DNA of 64,000 nucleotides from Caulobacter mirabilis (GTDB lineage Bacteria; Pseudomonadota; Alphaproteobacteria; Caulobacterales; Caulobacteraceae), in assembly GCF_002749615.1 (NCBI RefSeq), contig NZ_CP024201.1, forward strand, positions 1 through 64,000, given 5' to 3'. Of this stretch, positions 33,799 through 42,725 are shown piece after piece; positions within the stretch are counted from its first letter, which is position 1; each line of letters starts with the position of its first letter. The position numbers and the translations under genes are program-made. Below the pieces are notes generated by a model. The model made no database searches. It was not told the origin of the DNA and saw only the letters and a program-made list of their open reading frames with translations.

Positions 33799-35313
33799 CT
33801 ACTCCGCCGCGTCCAGAGCCTCGGCCAGTTCCCGCTCCAGGCCGTAGTAGCGAGCGCGGTCCCAGAAGCGCGGCCGGGCGATGCCGGTCGACCGGAACTT
33901 GCCCGACACCCGGCCCTGCTCGTCCTCGCCGTTCATCTCGTAGACGAACAGATCCTGGGTCACGATGACGTCGCCTTCCAGGCCGACCACCTCGGTGACA
34001 TGGGTGATCCGGCGCGAGCCGTCGCGCAGACGGGCGGCCTGAATGATCACGTCGACCGAGCCGACGATCATCTCGCGGATGGTCTTCGAGGGCAGGCCGT
34101 AGCCGCCCATGGTGATCATGCTCTCGACCCGGCTGATCGCCTCGCGCGGGCTGTTGGCGTGCAGCGTGCCCATCGAACCGTCATGGCCGGTGTTCATGGC
34201 CTGCAGCAGGTCGAACGCCTCCGGTCCGCGCACCTCCCCGACGATGATCCGCTCGGGACGCATCCGCAGGCAGTTCTTGACCAGGTCGCGCATGGTGATC
34301 TGGCCCTGGCCTTCCAGGTTCGGCGGGCGGGTTTCCAAGCGCACCACATGGGGCTGCTGAAGTTGCAGTTCGGCCGCGTCCTCGCAGGTGATCACCCGCT
34401 CGGTGGGGTCGATGAAGGCGGTCATGGTGTTGAGCAGGGTGGTCTTGCCCGAACCGGTGCCGCCGCTGATCAGCACGTTGCAGCGACAGGCGCCGATGAC
34501 GCCCAGCACCCGTGCGCCTTCGGGACTGATGGACGTGAAGTCCACCAGATCCTTCATGGTCAGCTTGTCCTTCTTGAACTTCCGGATGGTCAGCGTCGGG
34601 CCGTCCAGCGCCAGCGGCGGCGCGATGACGTTGACCCGGCTGCCGTCGGGAAGGCGAGCGTCACAGATCGGGCTCGACTCGTCCACGCGACGGCCGACCT
34701 GCGACACGATCCGCTGGCAGATGTTCATCAGCTGAGCGTTGTCGCGGAAACGGACATTGGTCAGCTGGACCTTGCCGGCGACTTCGATGAACACACGGTT
34801 GGCGCCGTTGACCATCACGTCGGCGATGTCGTCCCGCGCCAGCAGCGGCTCGAGCGGGCCATAGCCAAGGACGTCGTTGATGATGTCCTGGACCAGGTGA
34901 TCGGTCTCGGCGACCGACATCTGGACGTTCTTGATCGCCACCAGCTCGGCGACGATGTCGCGGATCTCTTCGGCCGCCGACTTCTGATCGAGCTGAGCCA
35001 GCTGGCTCAGATCGATGGTGTTCAGCAGGGCGTTGAAGATCGTCGTCTTGGTGGCGTGATAGTAGTCGCTCTGCTCACGGACGATCTGGGCTGTCGGGCT
35101 CTGAGCGGCTCGCAGCTGGTCGAGACCGCGGGCGGGACGCGTCGCCGCCGGCCGCGTCGCCGGCGGAGCGCCCCCCGCGGCCCCCGGAGACGGCGCCGCG
35201 GGCGGCGGCGTCGGCGCGGGCTGTGGACGGGTCGCGATGGGCGCGCCGGCAGCGGCGGCCGGCGGCGGCCGCCGGACCTCGGTCGTCTCTCCCTCAGAGC
35301 GTTTTCCGAACAC
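33799..35313 (-). CDS. cpaF: Flp pilus assembly ATPase CpaF (TadA)
   Basis: Secretion ATPase of 504 residues powering pilus extension and retraction. An N-terminal Pro/Ala-rich segment (about 10-80) precedes the GspE-like domains. Walker A is GGTGSGKTT at about residue 285, the Asp box and Walker B are near 335-365 ([16 protein letters not shown]), and the His box [10 protein letters not shown] follows. GTG start at 35313. It lies between cpaE and tadB and belongs to the bidirectional TadA-type motors. Confidence 0.97.
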   Translation of the reverse strand: MFGKRSEGETTEVRRPPPAAAAGAPIATRPQPAPTPPPAAPSPGAAGGAPPATRPAATRPARGLDQLRAAQSPTAQIVREQSDYYHATKTTIFNALLNTIDLSQLAQLDQKSAAEEIRDIVAELVAIKNVQMSVAETDHLVQDIINDVLGYGPLEPLLARDDIADVMVNGANRVFIEVAGKVQLTNVRFRDNAQLMNICQRIVSQVGRRVDESSPICDARLPDGSRVNVIAPPLALDGPTLTIRKFKKDKLTMKDLVDFTSISPEGARVLGVIGACRCNVLISGGTGSGKTTLLNTMTAFIDPTERVITCEDAAELQLQQPHVVRLETRPPNLEGQGQITMRDLVKNCLRMRPERIIVGEVRGPEAFDLLQAMNTGHDGSMGTLHANSPREAISRVESMITMGGYGLPSKTIREMIVGSVDVIIQAARLRDGSRRITHVTEVVGLEGDVIVTQDLFVYEMNGEDEQGRVSGKFRSTGIARPRFWDRARYYGLERELAEALDAAE

Positions 35314-35319
35314 GTCGCG

Positions 35320-36804
35320 CTACTTCTTCTTGAACAGGCCGCCGAGGAGCGAGGTCTTTTGCGGCGCCGGCGGCTCGCGGCGCGCAATCAGCTGCGCCAG
35401 ATGAGCGACGCCTTCCGCAGCCTTCGACTTCGGCGCGACCTCGCTGATCATCTGGCCGTGGTTGGCGGCCTGCCCGTAGGCCTTCGGCTCGAACGGCAGG
35501 ACCAGCGAGGTCTGCAGACCAAGCGCCTCCGCGAAGTCCTTGGCCGGGATCTCCGGCCGGCCCGGCACGCCGACCTGATTGAGCACCAGCCGCGGCGGCG
35601 CGTCGTTCGGCCGGGCCTGGCGCACCAGATCGATCATGTTCTTGGCGTTGCGCAGCGAAGCGAGGTCGGGCGTGGCGACGATCACCAGATCGTCCGATCC
35701 GACCAGCATCCGCCGCTTCCAGGCGCTCCAGGCGTGCGGCAGGTCGAGGACCGCGAACGGCGCCGCGCCGCGGATCTTCTGCGCGACCTCCTCGAAGGCG
35801 TCCGGCTGGATATCGAAGTCCTGCTCCAGGGTCGCCGGGGCGGCGAACAGCGACAGGCGATCGGTGACCCGCACCATCATCCGGTCCATCAGCACCGGGT
35901 CGAGGCGATCCGGTTGGCCGAGCGCGTCAGCCACGCCCTGCAGCGGATCCTGGTTGAAGTTCAGGCCCGCCGTCCCGAACGGCAGGTCGAAATCGGCCAG
36001 CACGGTGCCGGACTGCATGTGCTCCGCCAGAGCCCAGGCCAGATTGTGGGCCAGGGTCGAAGCGCCGACCCCGCCCTTGGCCCCCACGACGGCGATCTGA
36101 CGACCCGCGAACGGCGCCGAGGGATCGGCGTAGAGGCCGGAAATCGCCCGGATCAGCAGCAGAGGGCTGAGCGGCGGAACCAGATATTCGCTGACCCCGC
36201 GACGCATCAGCTCGCGATACAGCGCGATGTCGTTGGCCGCGCCCACGACGATGACCTTGGTGCCTGGATCGCAGACCTCGGCCAGCTGGTCGAGCCGCGC
36301 CAGCAGCTCCGGCGCCGGGTCGAGGCTTTCGACCACCACCAGCGAAGGCGTCGGCTGGTTCTGATAGTGCTCGACCGCGGCCTGGACGCCGCCGGGACGC
36401 ACCACGGTCGCCGCTCGGCCCATCCGGCGATCCGACGCCGCCTGCTCGGCCAGTTCCGCCGTCGTGGCCTGGGCGCAGAAGACGTGGATGGTGATGCGCG
36501 GCACGCCGATGTCGCCCAGAGCGGCTTCAGCGCCCGCGATCATCTCGCCGACGGGGTTTCCCGCATGCCGCGACGGCGGCGCGGGCGAAGCGGCGATCGG
36601 CGACGCGGCGTCCCCCGGATCAAACGGGTCGTCCTCCGCGAGGCCGCGCGCCGGAGGGAAGTCCGCGAACGGGTCAGGCCCGGCGACGCCCGGGTCACGG
36701 CCGGCGTCGATATCGCGCCACGGATCGCTCGGGCTCGGCGCGAACTCGTCATCGGCGTCGAAGCCGAGATCGAAGGGGTCATGATCGGCGGGGCGAGTGG
36801 TCAT
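35320..36804 (-). CDS. cpaE: Pilus localisation protein CpaE (TadZ), MinD/ParA-like ATPase
   Basis: A 494-residue protein that positions the Flp pilus at a pole. An acidic/Pro-rich N-terminus (about 1-95) is followed by a receiver-like domain (about 105-235) and a MinD-type ATPase with deviant Walker A KGGVGASTLA at about 240. The C-terminus ends in KTSLLGGLFKKK, possibly a membrane-targeting amphipathic element. The intervening ATPase motif DLPFGTAGLN is typical. It sits between cpaD and cpaF. In Caulobacter CpaE is needed for polar localisation of the secretin CpaC. Confidence 0.95.
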   Translation of the reverse strand: MTTRPADHDPFDLGFDADDEFAPSPSDPWRDIDAGRDPGVAGPDPFADFPPARGLAEDDPFDPGDAASPIAASPAPPSRHAGNPVGEMIAGAEAALGDIGVPRITIHVFCAQATTAELAEQAASDRRMGRAATVVRPGGVQAAVEHYQNQPTPSLVVVESLDPAPELLARLDQLAEVCDPGTKVIVVGAANDIALYRELMRRGVSEYLVPPLSPLLLIRAISGLYADPSAPFAGRQIAVVGAKGGVGASTLAHNLAWALAEHMQSGTVLADFDLPFGTAGLNFNQDPLQGVADALGQPDRLDPVLMDRMMVRVTDRLSLFAAPATLEQDFDIQPDAFEEVAQKIRGAAPFAVLDLPHAWSAWKRRMLVGSDDLVIVATPDLASLRNAKNMIDLVRQARPNDAPPRLVLNQVGVPGRPEIPAKDFAEALGLQTSLVLPFEPKAYGQAANHGQMISEVAPKSKAAEGVAHLAQLIARREPPAPQKTSLLGGLFKKK

Positions 36805-36807
36805 GGC

Positions 36808-37497
36808 CTACTGGATCGCCTGCGAGATCGTGCCGGTCCCCTGAGGATCGCGCGCCGAGCCGGTGGTCTGGCCCTTGCGGTACTTTTCCAGCACCGTGGC
36901 GCGGCGGTTCGGATCGGCGGGATCCATGTTCCGGCCGCGGACCAGATCCTCCGGATTGGCGACCTGCGCCGCCGTGTTCGCGGCGATGGCGCAGCCGAAG
37001 CCGGCGTGGGGATCGTTTTTGAACGTCGCCGTCATCGTCGACCAGCCGCCACAGGTCGGCGCCACGGCGACGTATCGCTCATAACCCACGACGATCGGAG
37101 CCTGCCGGTCGCCGCCCGCGTCGTAGCCGACGAGACGCACACGGTCGGTCGGCGCGCCGAGGCTGACCAGGAAGCTCCTGGCGTCCGCGCTCACCCGATA
37201 GGCGCCGGCGTCTTGGCCGCTGTCGCGCGGCGCGGCGATGGTGATCACCCCGCCCTCCGCCTGCATCCAGCGCACATGGAAGTCGGAAAGCGCCCGGGCC
37301 TGGTTCCCGGACAGGCCCGTCGCGTGGGCGGCCAACCGGATCTCGTCGGCCTCGGACTGGACCTGAACGCGCTGGCTCCAACCGTCGAGCGGAGTCGGCG
37401 CCTCGGCGACCGGGCCGGTGGTCGAGGTCGTCGCGCAAGCCGTCAGACTGAGCGCGGCGGTCAGAACGAGCGAGAGGCGGAGAGCGGGCTTCAACAT
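36808..37497 (-). CDS. cpaD: Pilus assembly lipoprotein CpaD
   Basis: A 229-residue lipoprotein with lipobox LTAC (Cys22 by my count) after a hydrophobic signal. CpaD family features are the region around PTCGGWSTMTATFKNDPHAGFGCAIAANTAAQVANPEDLVRGR, of which CGGW and FGCA with paired Cys are most conserved. It probably acts as a pilotin or periplasmic partner of the secretin. It lies five bases downstream of cpaC and three bases upstream of cpaE in the pilus operon. Confidence 0.93.
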   Translation of the reverse strand: MLKPALRLSLVLTAALSLTACATTSTTGPVAEAPTPLDGWSQRVQVQSEADEIRLAAHATGLSGNQARALSDFHVRWMQAEGGVITIAAPRDSGQDAGAYRVSADARSFLVSLGAPTDRVRLVGYDAGGDRQAPIVVGYERYVAVAPTCGGWSTMTATFKNDPHAGFGCAIAANTAAQVANPEDLVRGRNMDPADPNRRATVLEKYRKGQTTGSARDPQGTGTISQAIQ

Positions 37498-37502
37498 GGC
37501 GG

Positions 37503-38972
37503 CTACTCGATCACGTACCCGATGGGACCTTGCCAGCTACGGCCGGCGTTGGCGCCGGGCGGGGCGTTGACGGTCTTGTTGAGCTTGCCGAACAGAACGC
37601 TCTCGGCGTCGTTGGCGAAGCGGAGCCCGTCGGCCGGCGTCTGGAAAGCGGACGGGTTGTTGGGGTCGACGATGTAGGCGGTGACCAGCACCACCATCTC
37701 GGTGTCGCCCTGCAGGTAGTCTCGCGACCGGAACAGCGCGCCCAGCACCGGAACCGACCCGATGCCCGGGAGCGAATCCAGGTTCTGCTTGGTCGTCTGC
37801 TGCAGCAGCCCGGCGATCATCATCGAGCCGCCGGACGGAAGCTCGACCGAAGTCTCGGCGCGCCGAACCGTCAGGGCCGGGATGGTCAAGGTGGTGTTGG
37901 TCCCGCCGCTGCCGCCGCCGCCGACGGTGAAGGCCCCTTGGGTCGTCAACTCGGAGATCTCGGTCGAGACCTTAAGGGCGATGCGGCCGCCCGACATGAC
38001 CACCGGCGTGAAGGCCAGGCCGACGCCGAACGGCTTGTACTGGACGGTCACCGACCCGCGCTCGTCCTGGTTCACCGGAATCGGATACTCGCCGCCGGCC
38101 AGGAAGCGCGCGGGTTCGCCCGAAACAGACGTCAGATTCGGCTCGGCCAGCGTTCGCGCCAGGCCGACGCGCTCGAAGGCGCGCAGAGCGCCCTTCACCG
38201 TGTCGCCGTTGTCGGCGTGGTTGCCGCCGATCAGTCCGCCGCCGGGAAGCAAGCCGTTGACGCTGAAGTTGGCGGCCTGGGAGAACGTGATCGCGCCGCT
38301 GCCCGTCTGCAGGACGGCCTCGAGATTGACGCCCAGCTGTTTCACCACGCTGCGCTGGACCTCGACGATGCGGACCTTCAGCATCACCTGGTCCTTGCCC
38401 GCGACGCTGATCATGTTCAGCACCTGCTCGGGCTTGCTTACGTAGCGGGCGGCGATCTGGGCCGCGCGGTCAGCGTCGATGGCGTTCTGGACCATGCCGG
38501 TCAGGATCACGCTGTCGGAAATCGACTCGACCTTCACCCGCGCCCCGGGGATGACCCGATTGATCGTTTCGGTCAGCGCGCCGGCGTCGGCGTCGACCCG
38601 GATGTTCAGCGACAGGATGCGGCGTCCGGCGGCGTCGAACAGCACCGCGTCCGTCTGCCCCGAATTCATGCCCAGCACATAGATGCGACGCGGCGTCCGC
38701 AGCACCGCGTCCGCGACCGCAGGGTTGGTGACCAGAATGTCCCGAACGTCGACCGGCAGCTCGACCACGGCCGACTTCCCGCGGGGCAGCGACAGCTGCT
38801 GGGTCGCCCCTCCGGCGGCCAGGTCGACCCTCACGGTCGAGCCGCCCGATGCGCCGGCCAATCCGGCGGCGTCGATGGGGTAGCCCTGGGCCGAAACGGC
38901 GGTCGCCGCGGCCTGAACCACGGCGGCGGCGATCAGCGCGGGCGCGGCCTTGCGAATTCGACGGAGCTTCAT
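37503..38972 (-). CDS. cpaC: Flp pilus secretin CpaC (RcpA)
   Basis: Outer-membrane channel of 489 residues. A signal peptide ends near residue 28 (TAVSAQ). An N-terminal pilus-assembly domain (about 50-120; VVELPVDVRDILVTNPAVADAV in part) and a BON-like domain precede the secretin domain (about 235-430), which has VPVLGALFRSRDYLQ, the conserved secretin C-terminal motif. ATG 38972 overlaps the cpaB stop by four bases (ATGA), so translation is coupled; longer readings into cpaB are spurious. The N-terminal domain resembles the stand-alone protein at 41129-41569. Confidence 0.96.
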   Translation of the reverse strand: MKLRRIRKAAPALIAAAVVQAAATAVSAQGYPIDAAGLAGASGGSTVRVDLAAGGATQQLSLPRGKSAVVELPVDVRDILVTNPAVADAVLRTPRRIYVLGMNSGQTDAVLFDAAGRRILSLNIRVDADAGALTETINRVIPGARVKVESISDSVILTGMVQNAIDADRAAQIAARYVSKPEQVLNMISVAGKDQVMLKVRIVEVQRSVVKQLGVNLEAVLQTGSGAITFSQAANFSVNGLLPGGGLIGGNHADNGDTVKGALRAFERVGLARTLAEPNLTSVSGEPARFLAGGEYPIPVNQDERGSVTVQYKPFGVGLAFTPVVMSGGRIALKVSTEISELTTQGAFTVGGGGSGGTNTTLTIPALTVRRAETSVELPSGGSMMIAGLLQQTTKQNLDSLPGIGSVPVLGALFRSRDYLQGDTEMVVLVTAYIVDPNNPSAFQTPADGLRFANDAESVLFGKLNKTVNAPPGANAGRSWQGPIGYVIE

Positions 38973-39847
38973 TGCGTCACCACCACTTCGCTGACCTGCC
39001 CGGCGCGCCAGACCCGAACGGATTCCCCGCTCGCGGCGGCGCCGGACCCTCGTCCGGTGGGACCGCCGGCGTCCGCGTAGGACCTGAGGGCCAAGCTGAG
39101 GAAGGCGCCTGACTTGGCCTGGGCTTGAGCGCCGGCCACGACTTCCGCCTCCGACGCAGCGACCTCCAGCGTCGCCACGCCGCCGACGAGCGCCTTGGCC
39201 TCCGGCTCCGCCTTGGCCGTCTGATCGATGGCGAGCACGCGAATGTTGCGCAGGACGGTGCGCGTAACCGCGGCCTTGCCGGAATCGCCGCCCTTGCTCA
39301 GCAGAAGATCGACCCGGTCTCCCGGCAGGATGAAGCCGCCCGCGGCGGAATCGGCCGAGACCGGAATGGCCATCGCCCGATGCCCCGGCCGGACCACGAC
39401 CGACATGAAATTGCCTTCGCCCGCCTTGAGCGTCTTGCGGGCCACGATCGGTTCGCCGGCGAAGAAGGCTTCCCGCACGACGGCGCCGACGAAACCCTGA
39501 AGCGCCGGGTCGCCCATGAGGCCGCCGGCCGCCGTCGCCGCTTCCTTTACGGCGCCGGCCGCGCCGGTTTCCTTGGGCGCGGGTGGCGCGCCGTCGGTGA
39601 CGTAAGCCGGGTTCAGGCCCGAGGCCGGCCATTCCTGCCAGCCCATGTCCGCCGCCACGAGACGCGCGCCGACCGGCAGGTCCCGCTTGGCGACCAGAAC
39701 CCGGGCGACCGGCGCCGACGCCGGCGCTTCGGCGACCGCCGGCGCAGGGGCCGTCTTCTTGGGCGCGAATGCGCCGCGCACCACGAACGCCAGCACGATG
39801 GCGGCGATGGCGGCGATCACCAGGATGAACAGACGGGCGGCGTTCAT
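38969..39847 (-). CDS. cpaB: Flp pilus assembly protein CpaB (RcpC)
   Basis: A 292-residue periplasmic/inner-membrane protein. ATG 39847 starts a single membrane anchor (ARLFILVIAAIAAIVLAFVV). A SAF domain follows at about 50-120 with VLVAKRDLPVGARL, then the RcpC/CpaB domain with RAMAIPVSADSAAGGFILPGDRVDLL. It probably stabilises the secretin. A 134-base gap with a CtrA-type box separates it from cpaA, and cpaB begins a tightly packed run of overlapping genes down to tadC. Confidence 0.94.
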   Translation of the reverse strand: MNAARLFILVIAAIAAIVLAFVVRGAFAPKKTAPAPAVAEAPASAPVARVLVAKRDLPVGARLVAADMGWQEWPASGLNPAYVTDGAPPAPKETGAAGAVKEAATAAGGLMGDPALQGFVGAVVREAFFAGEPIVARKTLKAGEGNFMSVVVRPGHRAMAIPVSADSAAGGFILPGDRVDLLLSKGGDSGKAAVTRTVLRNIRVLAIDQTAKAEPEAKALVGGVATLEVAASEAEVVAGAQAQAKSGAFLSLALRSYADAGGPTGRGSGAAASGESVRVWRAGQVSEVVVTQ

Positions 39848-39956
39848 AAGGTCGGACTGACCCCGCAAGGAACCTAGGCGACGTCCGTCCTCTCAGGATC
39901 GAACGCCGGGGCGAATCGTCACCATCCGTTCTGGCGGCGGCCCACCTTCGGCGGCC

Positions 39957-39975
39957 ATGGTTAACGCGCGCCTAA
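39957..39975 (-). promoter_or_regulatory. CtrA-type box between cpaA and cpaB
   Basis: On the minus strand the sequence reads TTAG-N7-TTAACCAT, which matches the CtrA consensus except for one base in the first half. It lies downstream of the cpaA stop and about 110 bases before the cpaB start. No convincing -10 is visible at 17 bases. It suggests that cpaB-tadC has its own cell-cycle-controlled promoter in addition to read-through from cpaA. Confidence 0.5.
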
Positions 39976-39981
39976 GCGCGC

Positions 39982-40503
39982 CTAGTGCGCGGCCCCCGCC
40001 AGGACCGGAAGAAGGCTGTGCGGGAAGGCGATCAGCGCCCCCACCGCGATGGCGATGCCGTAGGGCGCGCCCTCGTCGGGCGTGGCGAGGCGGACCATCC
40101 AGGCCGGGCCGGCGGCGACGATCGGGCGCAACCAGACCGACCGCAGCATCAGCAGACCGACGGCGAGCGCGCCGCCCGCCAGGCCGGTGATCAGAACGAA
40201 GGGCAGCGCGGCGCTCCAGCCCAGCCACAGACCGGAGGCGGCGAACAGCTTGGCGTCCCCGCCGCCGATCCAGCCGGCGGCGAACATGCCCATGGCGACC
40301 AGCAGCGCGCCGAACCCGACGAGCGCGGCCAGGCCGAGCTGTTCCAGCGACGCGCCCATGACCAGGGCGACCGGGAAGAAGGCCGCGGCGAGCGCGATCG
40401 AAATCCAGTTGGGTATCGTGAAGCTGACCGCGTCCCTCAGGCCGGCGATGATCACCAGGGCCGGGAAAACGGCGAGAAGCAAGGTCTGGAACAGCTGGAA
40501 CAT
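39982..40503 (-). CDS. cpaA: Prepilin peptidase CpaA (TadV)
   Basis: Integral-membrane aspartyl protease of 173 residues that cleaves Flp prepilin. Hydrophobic helices fill the chain. The two catalytic aspartates are in LRDAVSFTIPN (residue about 24) and GGGDAKLF (GxGD motif, about residue 83). It lacks the N-terminal methylase region of the larger PilD type, which is normal for the A24A-short/TadV class. It follows pilA, after a terminator that probably limits read-through. Confidence 0.95.
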   Translation of the reverse strand: MFQLFQTLLLAVFPALVIIAGLRDAVSFTIPNWISIALAAAFFPVALVMGASLEQLGLAALVGFGALLVAMGMFAAGWIGGGDAKLFAASGLWLGWSAALPFVLITGLAGGALAVGLLMLRSVWLRPIVAAGPAWMVRLATPDEGAPYGIAIAVGALIAFPHSLLPVLAGAAH

Positions 40504-40593
40504 GATGTCTTCAGCAGATGGAGCCTGATTTCATCTTGCCGCTTCGCGGTGAAGCTTTGGTTGACGCCCGGAAGACGGCGGCGACCAGACAGC

Positions 40594-40621
40594 AGAAAGG
40601 CCGCGGATCGCTCCGCGGCCT
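40594..40621 (-). terminator. Rho-independent terminator after pilA
   Basis: On the minus strand a perfect 10-bp stem AGGCCGCGGA/TCCGCGGCCT with a 4-base loop is followed by TTTCTGCT. It lies 26 bases after the pilA stop and before cpaA, so it can yield abundant monocistronic pilin mRNA with partial read-through into cpaA. Confidence 0.85.
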
Positions 40622-40646
40622 CCTGTTTTCGATAAGGCGGCTCGGA

Positions 40647-40808
40647 TTAGAGCTTGCCCTCGATTTCAGTGAAGGCGGCGTTGAGCTTCTCACCCAGAAG
40701 GCTCACGGCGGTGATGATGACGACCGCGATGAGGGCGACGATCAGGCCGTACTCGATGGCGGTGGCGCCGGATTCGTCCTTGGCGAAGCGCGACAGGAAC
40801 TTGGTCAT
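40647..40808 (-). CDS. pilA: Flp/Fap type IVb pilin PilA
   Basis: Read from the bases: ATG 40808, 53 codons, TAA at 40647-40649. The leader MTKFLSRFAKDESG ends at Gly14; the mature pilin starts ATAIEYGLIVALIAVV, with Glu at +5 and Tyr at +6 that define Flp pilins. The rest is a hydrophobic helix and a short acidic tail. CpaA should cleave it and CpaF-TadBC should polymerise it. The upstream region has a cluster of CtrA-like boxes; a strong terminator follows. Confidence 0.97.
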   Translation of the reverse strand: MTKFLSRFAKDESGATAIEYGLIVALIAVVIITAVSLLGEKLNAAFTEIEGKL

Positions 40809-40901
40809 TGCTGGATCTCCTCCTCAGCAAGCTGGCGGTTGCGGGATCAAGCCGCACGGCCTGCTCGCCCCCGAAAACAAGGCCAATTTCGCAGGGCGCG
40901 T

Positions 40902-40981
40902 TTAATGGCCAGTAAACAGGCAAAGTCCTCGCTTCTATTTTCTATGGTTTACTCAAGTTTACTATTACTAACCATTAACCG
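40902..40981 (-). promoter_or_regulatory. AT-rich pilA promoter region with CtrA-like boxes
   Basis: The 319-base gap between pilA and the divergent gene at 41129 holds an AT-rich island unlike its surroundings. Plus-strand readings: TTAA-N7-TAAA at 40902-40916, TTTA-N7-TTAC at 40948-40962, and CTAACCATTAACC at 40969-40980, which contains two overlapping half-sites. All resemble the CtrA consensus TTAA-N7-TTAAC. In Caulobacter crescentus pilA is CtrA-activated. The remaining gap (40982-41128) shows no further gene and could hold the promoter of the divergent pilus cluster (GTTGACCATT near 41077). Confidence 0.65.
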
Positions 40982-41128
40982 TGAGGGGCCGAAGGGCCTC
41001 GAAAGACCGCTTCGCCTGCTCTATAGATTCCTGCCGAGGTTCCTGCGCGGTCGGCCGACCCGCCCTTCAGGCTTTGTTGACCATTCCGACCCAGCCTGAC
41101 GGTGAACTGAATCCGCCGGAATTTGCGC

Positions 41129-41569
41129 ATGCGCCGCCTTGTCCGCCCCCTCGCCGCCCTCTCGCTCGCCCTGGTTTCGGCCGGAGCGGCGCAGGCGCAG
41201 AGCCTTTCGATCAAGGTCGACCAGGCCACGCGGCTGTCTCTGCCGGGCGTGGCGCGAGACGTCGTCGTGGGCAACCCGGCCGTCGCCGACGTCACCGTGC
41301 TGGACGGCCGCAACCTGGTGCTCATCGGCAAGGGACCTGGCGTCACCAATCTCCTGGTCGTTGACGCACGCGGACGCACGCTTCTCGATCGCGAGGTCGT
41401 CGTCGGCGGCGGCGACCAGGGCCGGGTGGCCTACATCCGCGGCGGTTCGCTCCAGACCTTCGCCTGCTCGCCGCGCTGTGAACGCATCGGCGGCGACGAT
41501 GCCGCCGCCGCCGCGCCGCAGGCCGCGCCCAACAGCGGCGGCGTGTCACAGGGAAGCGGTCCCCAGTAA
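41129..41569 (+). CDS. Secreted CpaC N-terminal-domain-like pilus protein
   Basis: A 146-residue protein with a signal peptide (VRPLAALSLALVSAGAAQAQ). Residues about 25-95 match the pilus-assembly N-terminal domain of secretins (LSLPGVARDVVVGNPAVADVTVLDGRNLVLIGKGPG in pattern), closely resembling part of CpaC, but the secretin barrel is absent. A Cys pair (ACSPRC) and an Ala/Gly tail complete it. ATG 41129 is used rather than TTG two codons upstream. It opens a plus-strand group with two TadE-like genes divergent from pilA. It may be an accessory secretin-associated protein such as the Caulobacter CpaI type. Confidence 0.8.
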   Translation: MRRLVRPLAALSLALVSAGAAQAQSLSIKVDQATRLSLPGVARDVVVGNPAVADVTVLDGRNLVLIGKGPGVTNLLVVDARGRTLLDREVVVGGGDQGRVAYIRGGSLQTFACSPRCERIGGDDAAAAAPQAAPNSGGVSQGSGPQ

Positions 41570-41634
41570 TAAACCGGCAGTTAGGGACAGTCGCCTAGTC
41601 TGCTGTCGTCAACGGCGGGGGAAGGTGACGACGA

Positions 41635-42180
41635 ATGGCCGGACGGGCCTGCAAATCGCGCTCATGGCTGCATCGGTTCGGCGCGGATCGCGGCGGTGCG
41701 ACCGCCGTCGAGTTCGCGTTCGTGGCCGGGCCGTTCCTGGCCTTGATCTTCGGCATCCTTGAGCTGGGCATGGTGTTCATGGCGTCGACGACGCTGGACA
41801 ACGCCACCGAGACGGTCGCCCGTCAGATCCGCACAGGGCAGTTCCAGAGTTCAGGCTCGAACAACGTCACCGCCTTCAAGGCGGCGGTCTGCGGCCAGAT
41901 GACGTGGTTGCGGAGCGAATGCGCCACCAAGCTCTATGTGAACGTCAAGACCTTCCCGAAGTTCGCGCAGGTGACGCTTGAGCCGCCGCGGGATGAGACG
42001 GAACTGAAGGCCGAACCCTTCACCACCGGCGGGCCCGAGGACATCGTCGTGGTCCGCACCTACTTCGAATGGTCGTTGATCACGCCGCTGATGAACCAGG
42101 GCCTGGTGTCCATCGGCGCGGGCAAGCGCCTGATCTCGTCGACGGCGACCTTCCGCAACGAGCCTTACAACTTCTCATGA
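41635..42180 (+). CDS. TadE-like pseudopilin/pilus assembly protein
   Basis: A 181-residue protein with one N-terminal hydrophobic helix preceded by DRGGATAVEFAF, a TadE signature with a prepilin-like G/ATAVEF cleavage site. The remaining residues form a periplasmic domain with two Cys (AAVCGQM, RSECATK). It should be processed by CpaA and act as a minor pilin or initiation factor. It overlaps the next TadE-like gene by four bases (ATGA). Equivalent Caulobacter genes are CpaJ/CpaK, but I cannot assign which. Confidence 0.88.
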   Translation: MAGRACKSRSWLHRFGADRGGATAVEFAFVAGPFLALIFGILELGMVFMASTTLDNATETVARQIRTGQFQSSGSNNVTAFKAAVCGQMTWLRSECATKLYVNVKTFPKFAQVTLEPPRDETELKAEPFTTGGPEDIVVVRTYFEWSLITPLMNQGLVSIGAGKRLISSTATFRNEPYNFS

Positions 42181-42725
42181 CCCGGTTTCCGATCCCGTTC
42201 CTGAAACGGTTGGCGCGAGACCGGCGCGGCGTGTCGGCCGTCGAGTTCGCCCTGATCGCGCCGGCCATGATCGCCTTCTACTTCGGCATGGCGGAAGTCA
42301 CCCAGGCCCTGCTCGCCGAACGTCGCGCCGGCCACGTGGCCTCCGCCGTCGGCGACCTGGTCACCCAGACGTCGAACGTCAACCAGAACGACATCGACGA
42401 CATCTTCGCGATCGCCACGACGATCATGCGCCCCTTCCCGGCGGCCACCGAGCTGCAGATCCGCGTCACCAGCATCTCATCGGACGCCTCGAACGTCGCC
42501 AAGGTCGACTGGAGCAAGACCAAGGGCATGACCGCCCTCGCCGCCGGCTCGACGATCGTCGTGCCTTCGGGGGTGTTGAGCGCCAGTCAGAGCGTGGTGA
42601 TGTCCGAGGTCACCTACTCCTACGACTCGCCGGTGAACTTCTTCATCCCCAACGCCGTGACCTTCACCCGCAAGTTCTACCTGCGGCCCCGGAAATCGGA
42701 CAAGGTGCTGTGGTCGACTAGCTGA
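42177..42725 (+). CDS. TadE/TadG-like pilus assembly protein
   Basis: A 182-residue protein starting at ATG 42177. DRRGVSAVEFALIAPAM marks the TadE-type processing site and hydrophobic helix; the periplasmic part includes VGDLVTQTSNVNQNDIDDIF, which is common in TadG-like minor pilins. No VWA domain is present, so it is the short form. Translation is coupled to the upstream TadE-like gene. Its 3' end overlaps the convergent pabC gene by eight bases. Confidence 0.88.
   Translation: MTRFPIPFLKRLARDRRGVSAVEFALIAPAMIAFYFGMAEVTQALLAERRAGHVASAVGDLVTQTSNVNQNDIDDIFAIATTIMRPFPAATELQIRVTSISSDASNVAKVDWSKTKGMTALAAGSTIVVPSGVLSASQSVVMSEVTYSYDSPVNFFIPNAVTFTRKFYLRPRKSDKVLWSTS

Noticed and set aside
32725..37677. 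Open plus-strand frame of about 1650 codons opposite the pilus operon
   Set aside because: It is antisense to cpaD-tadC, is rich in Arg, His, Gln and Asp without any domain, and results from GC-rich third positions.
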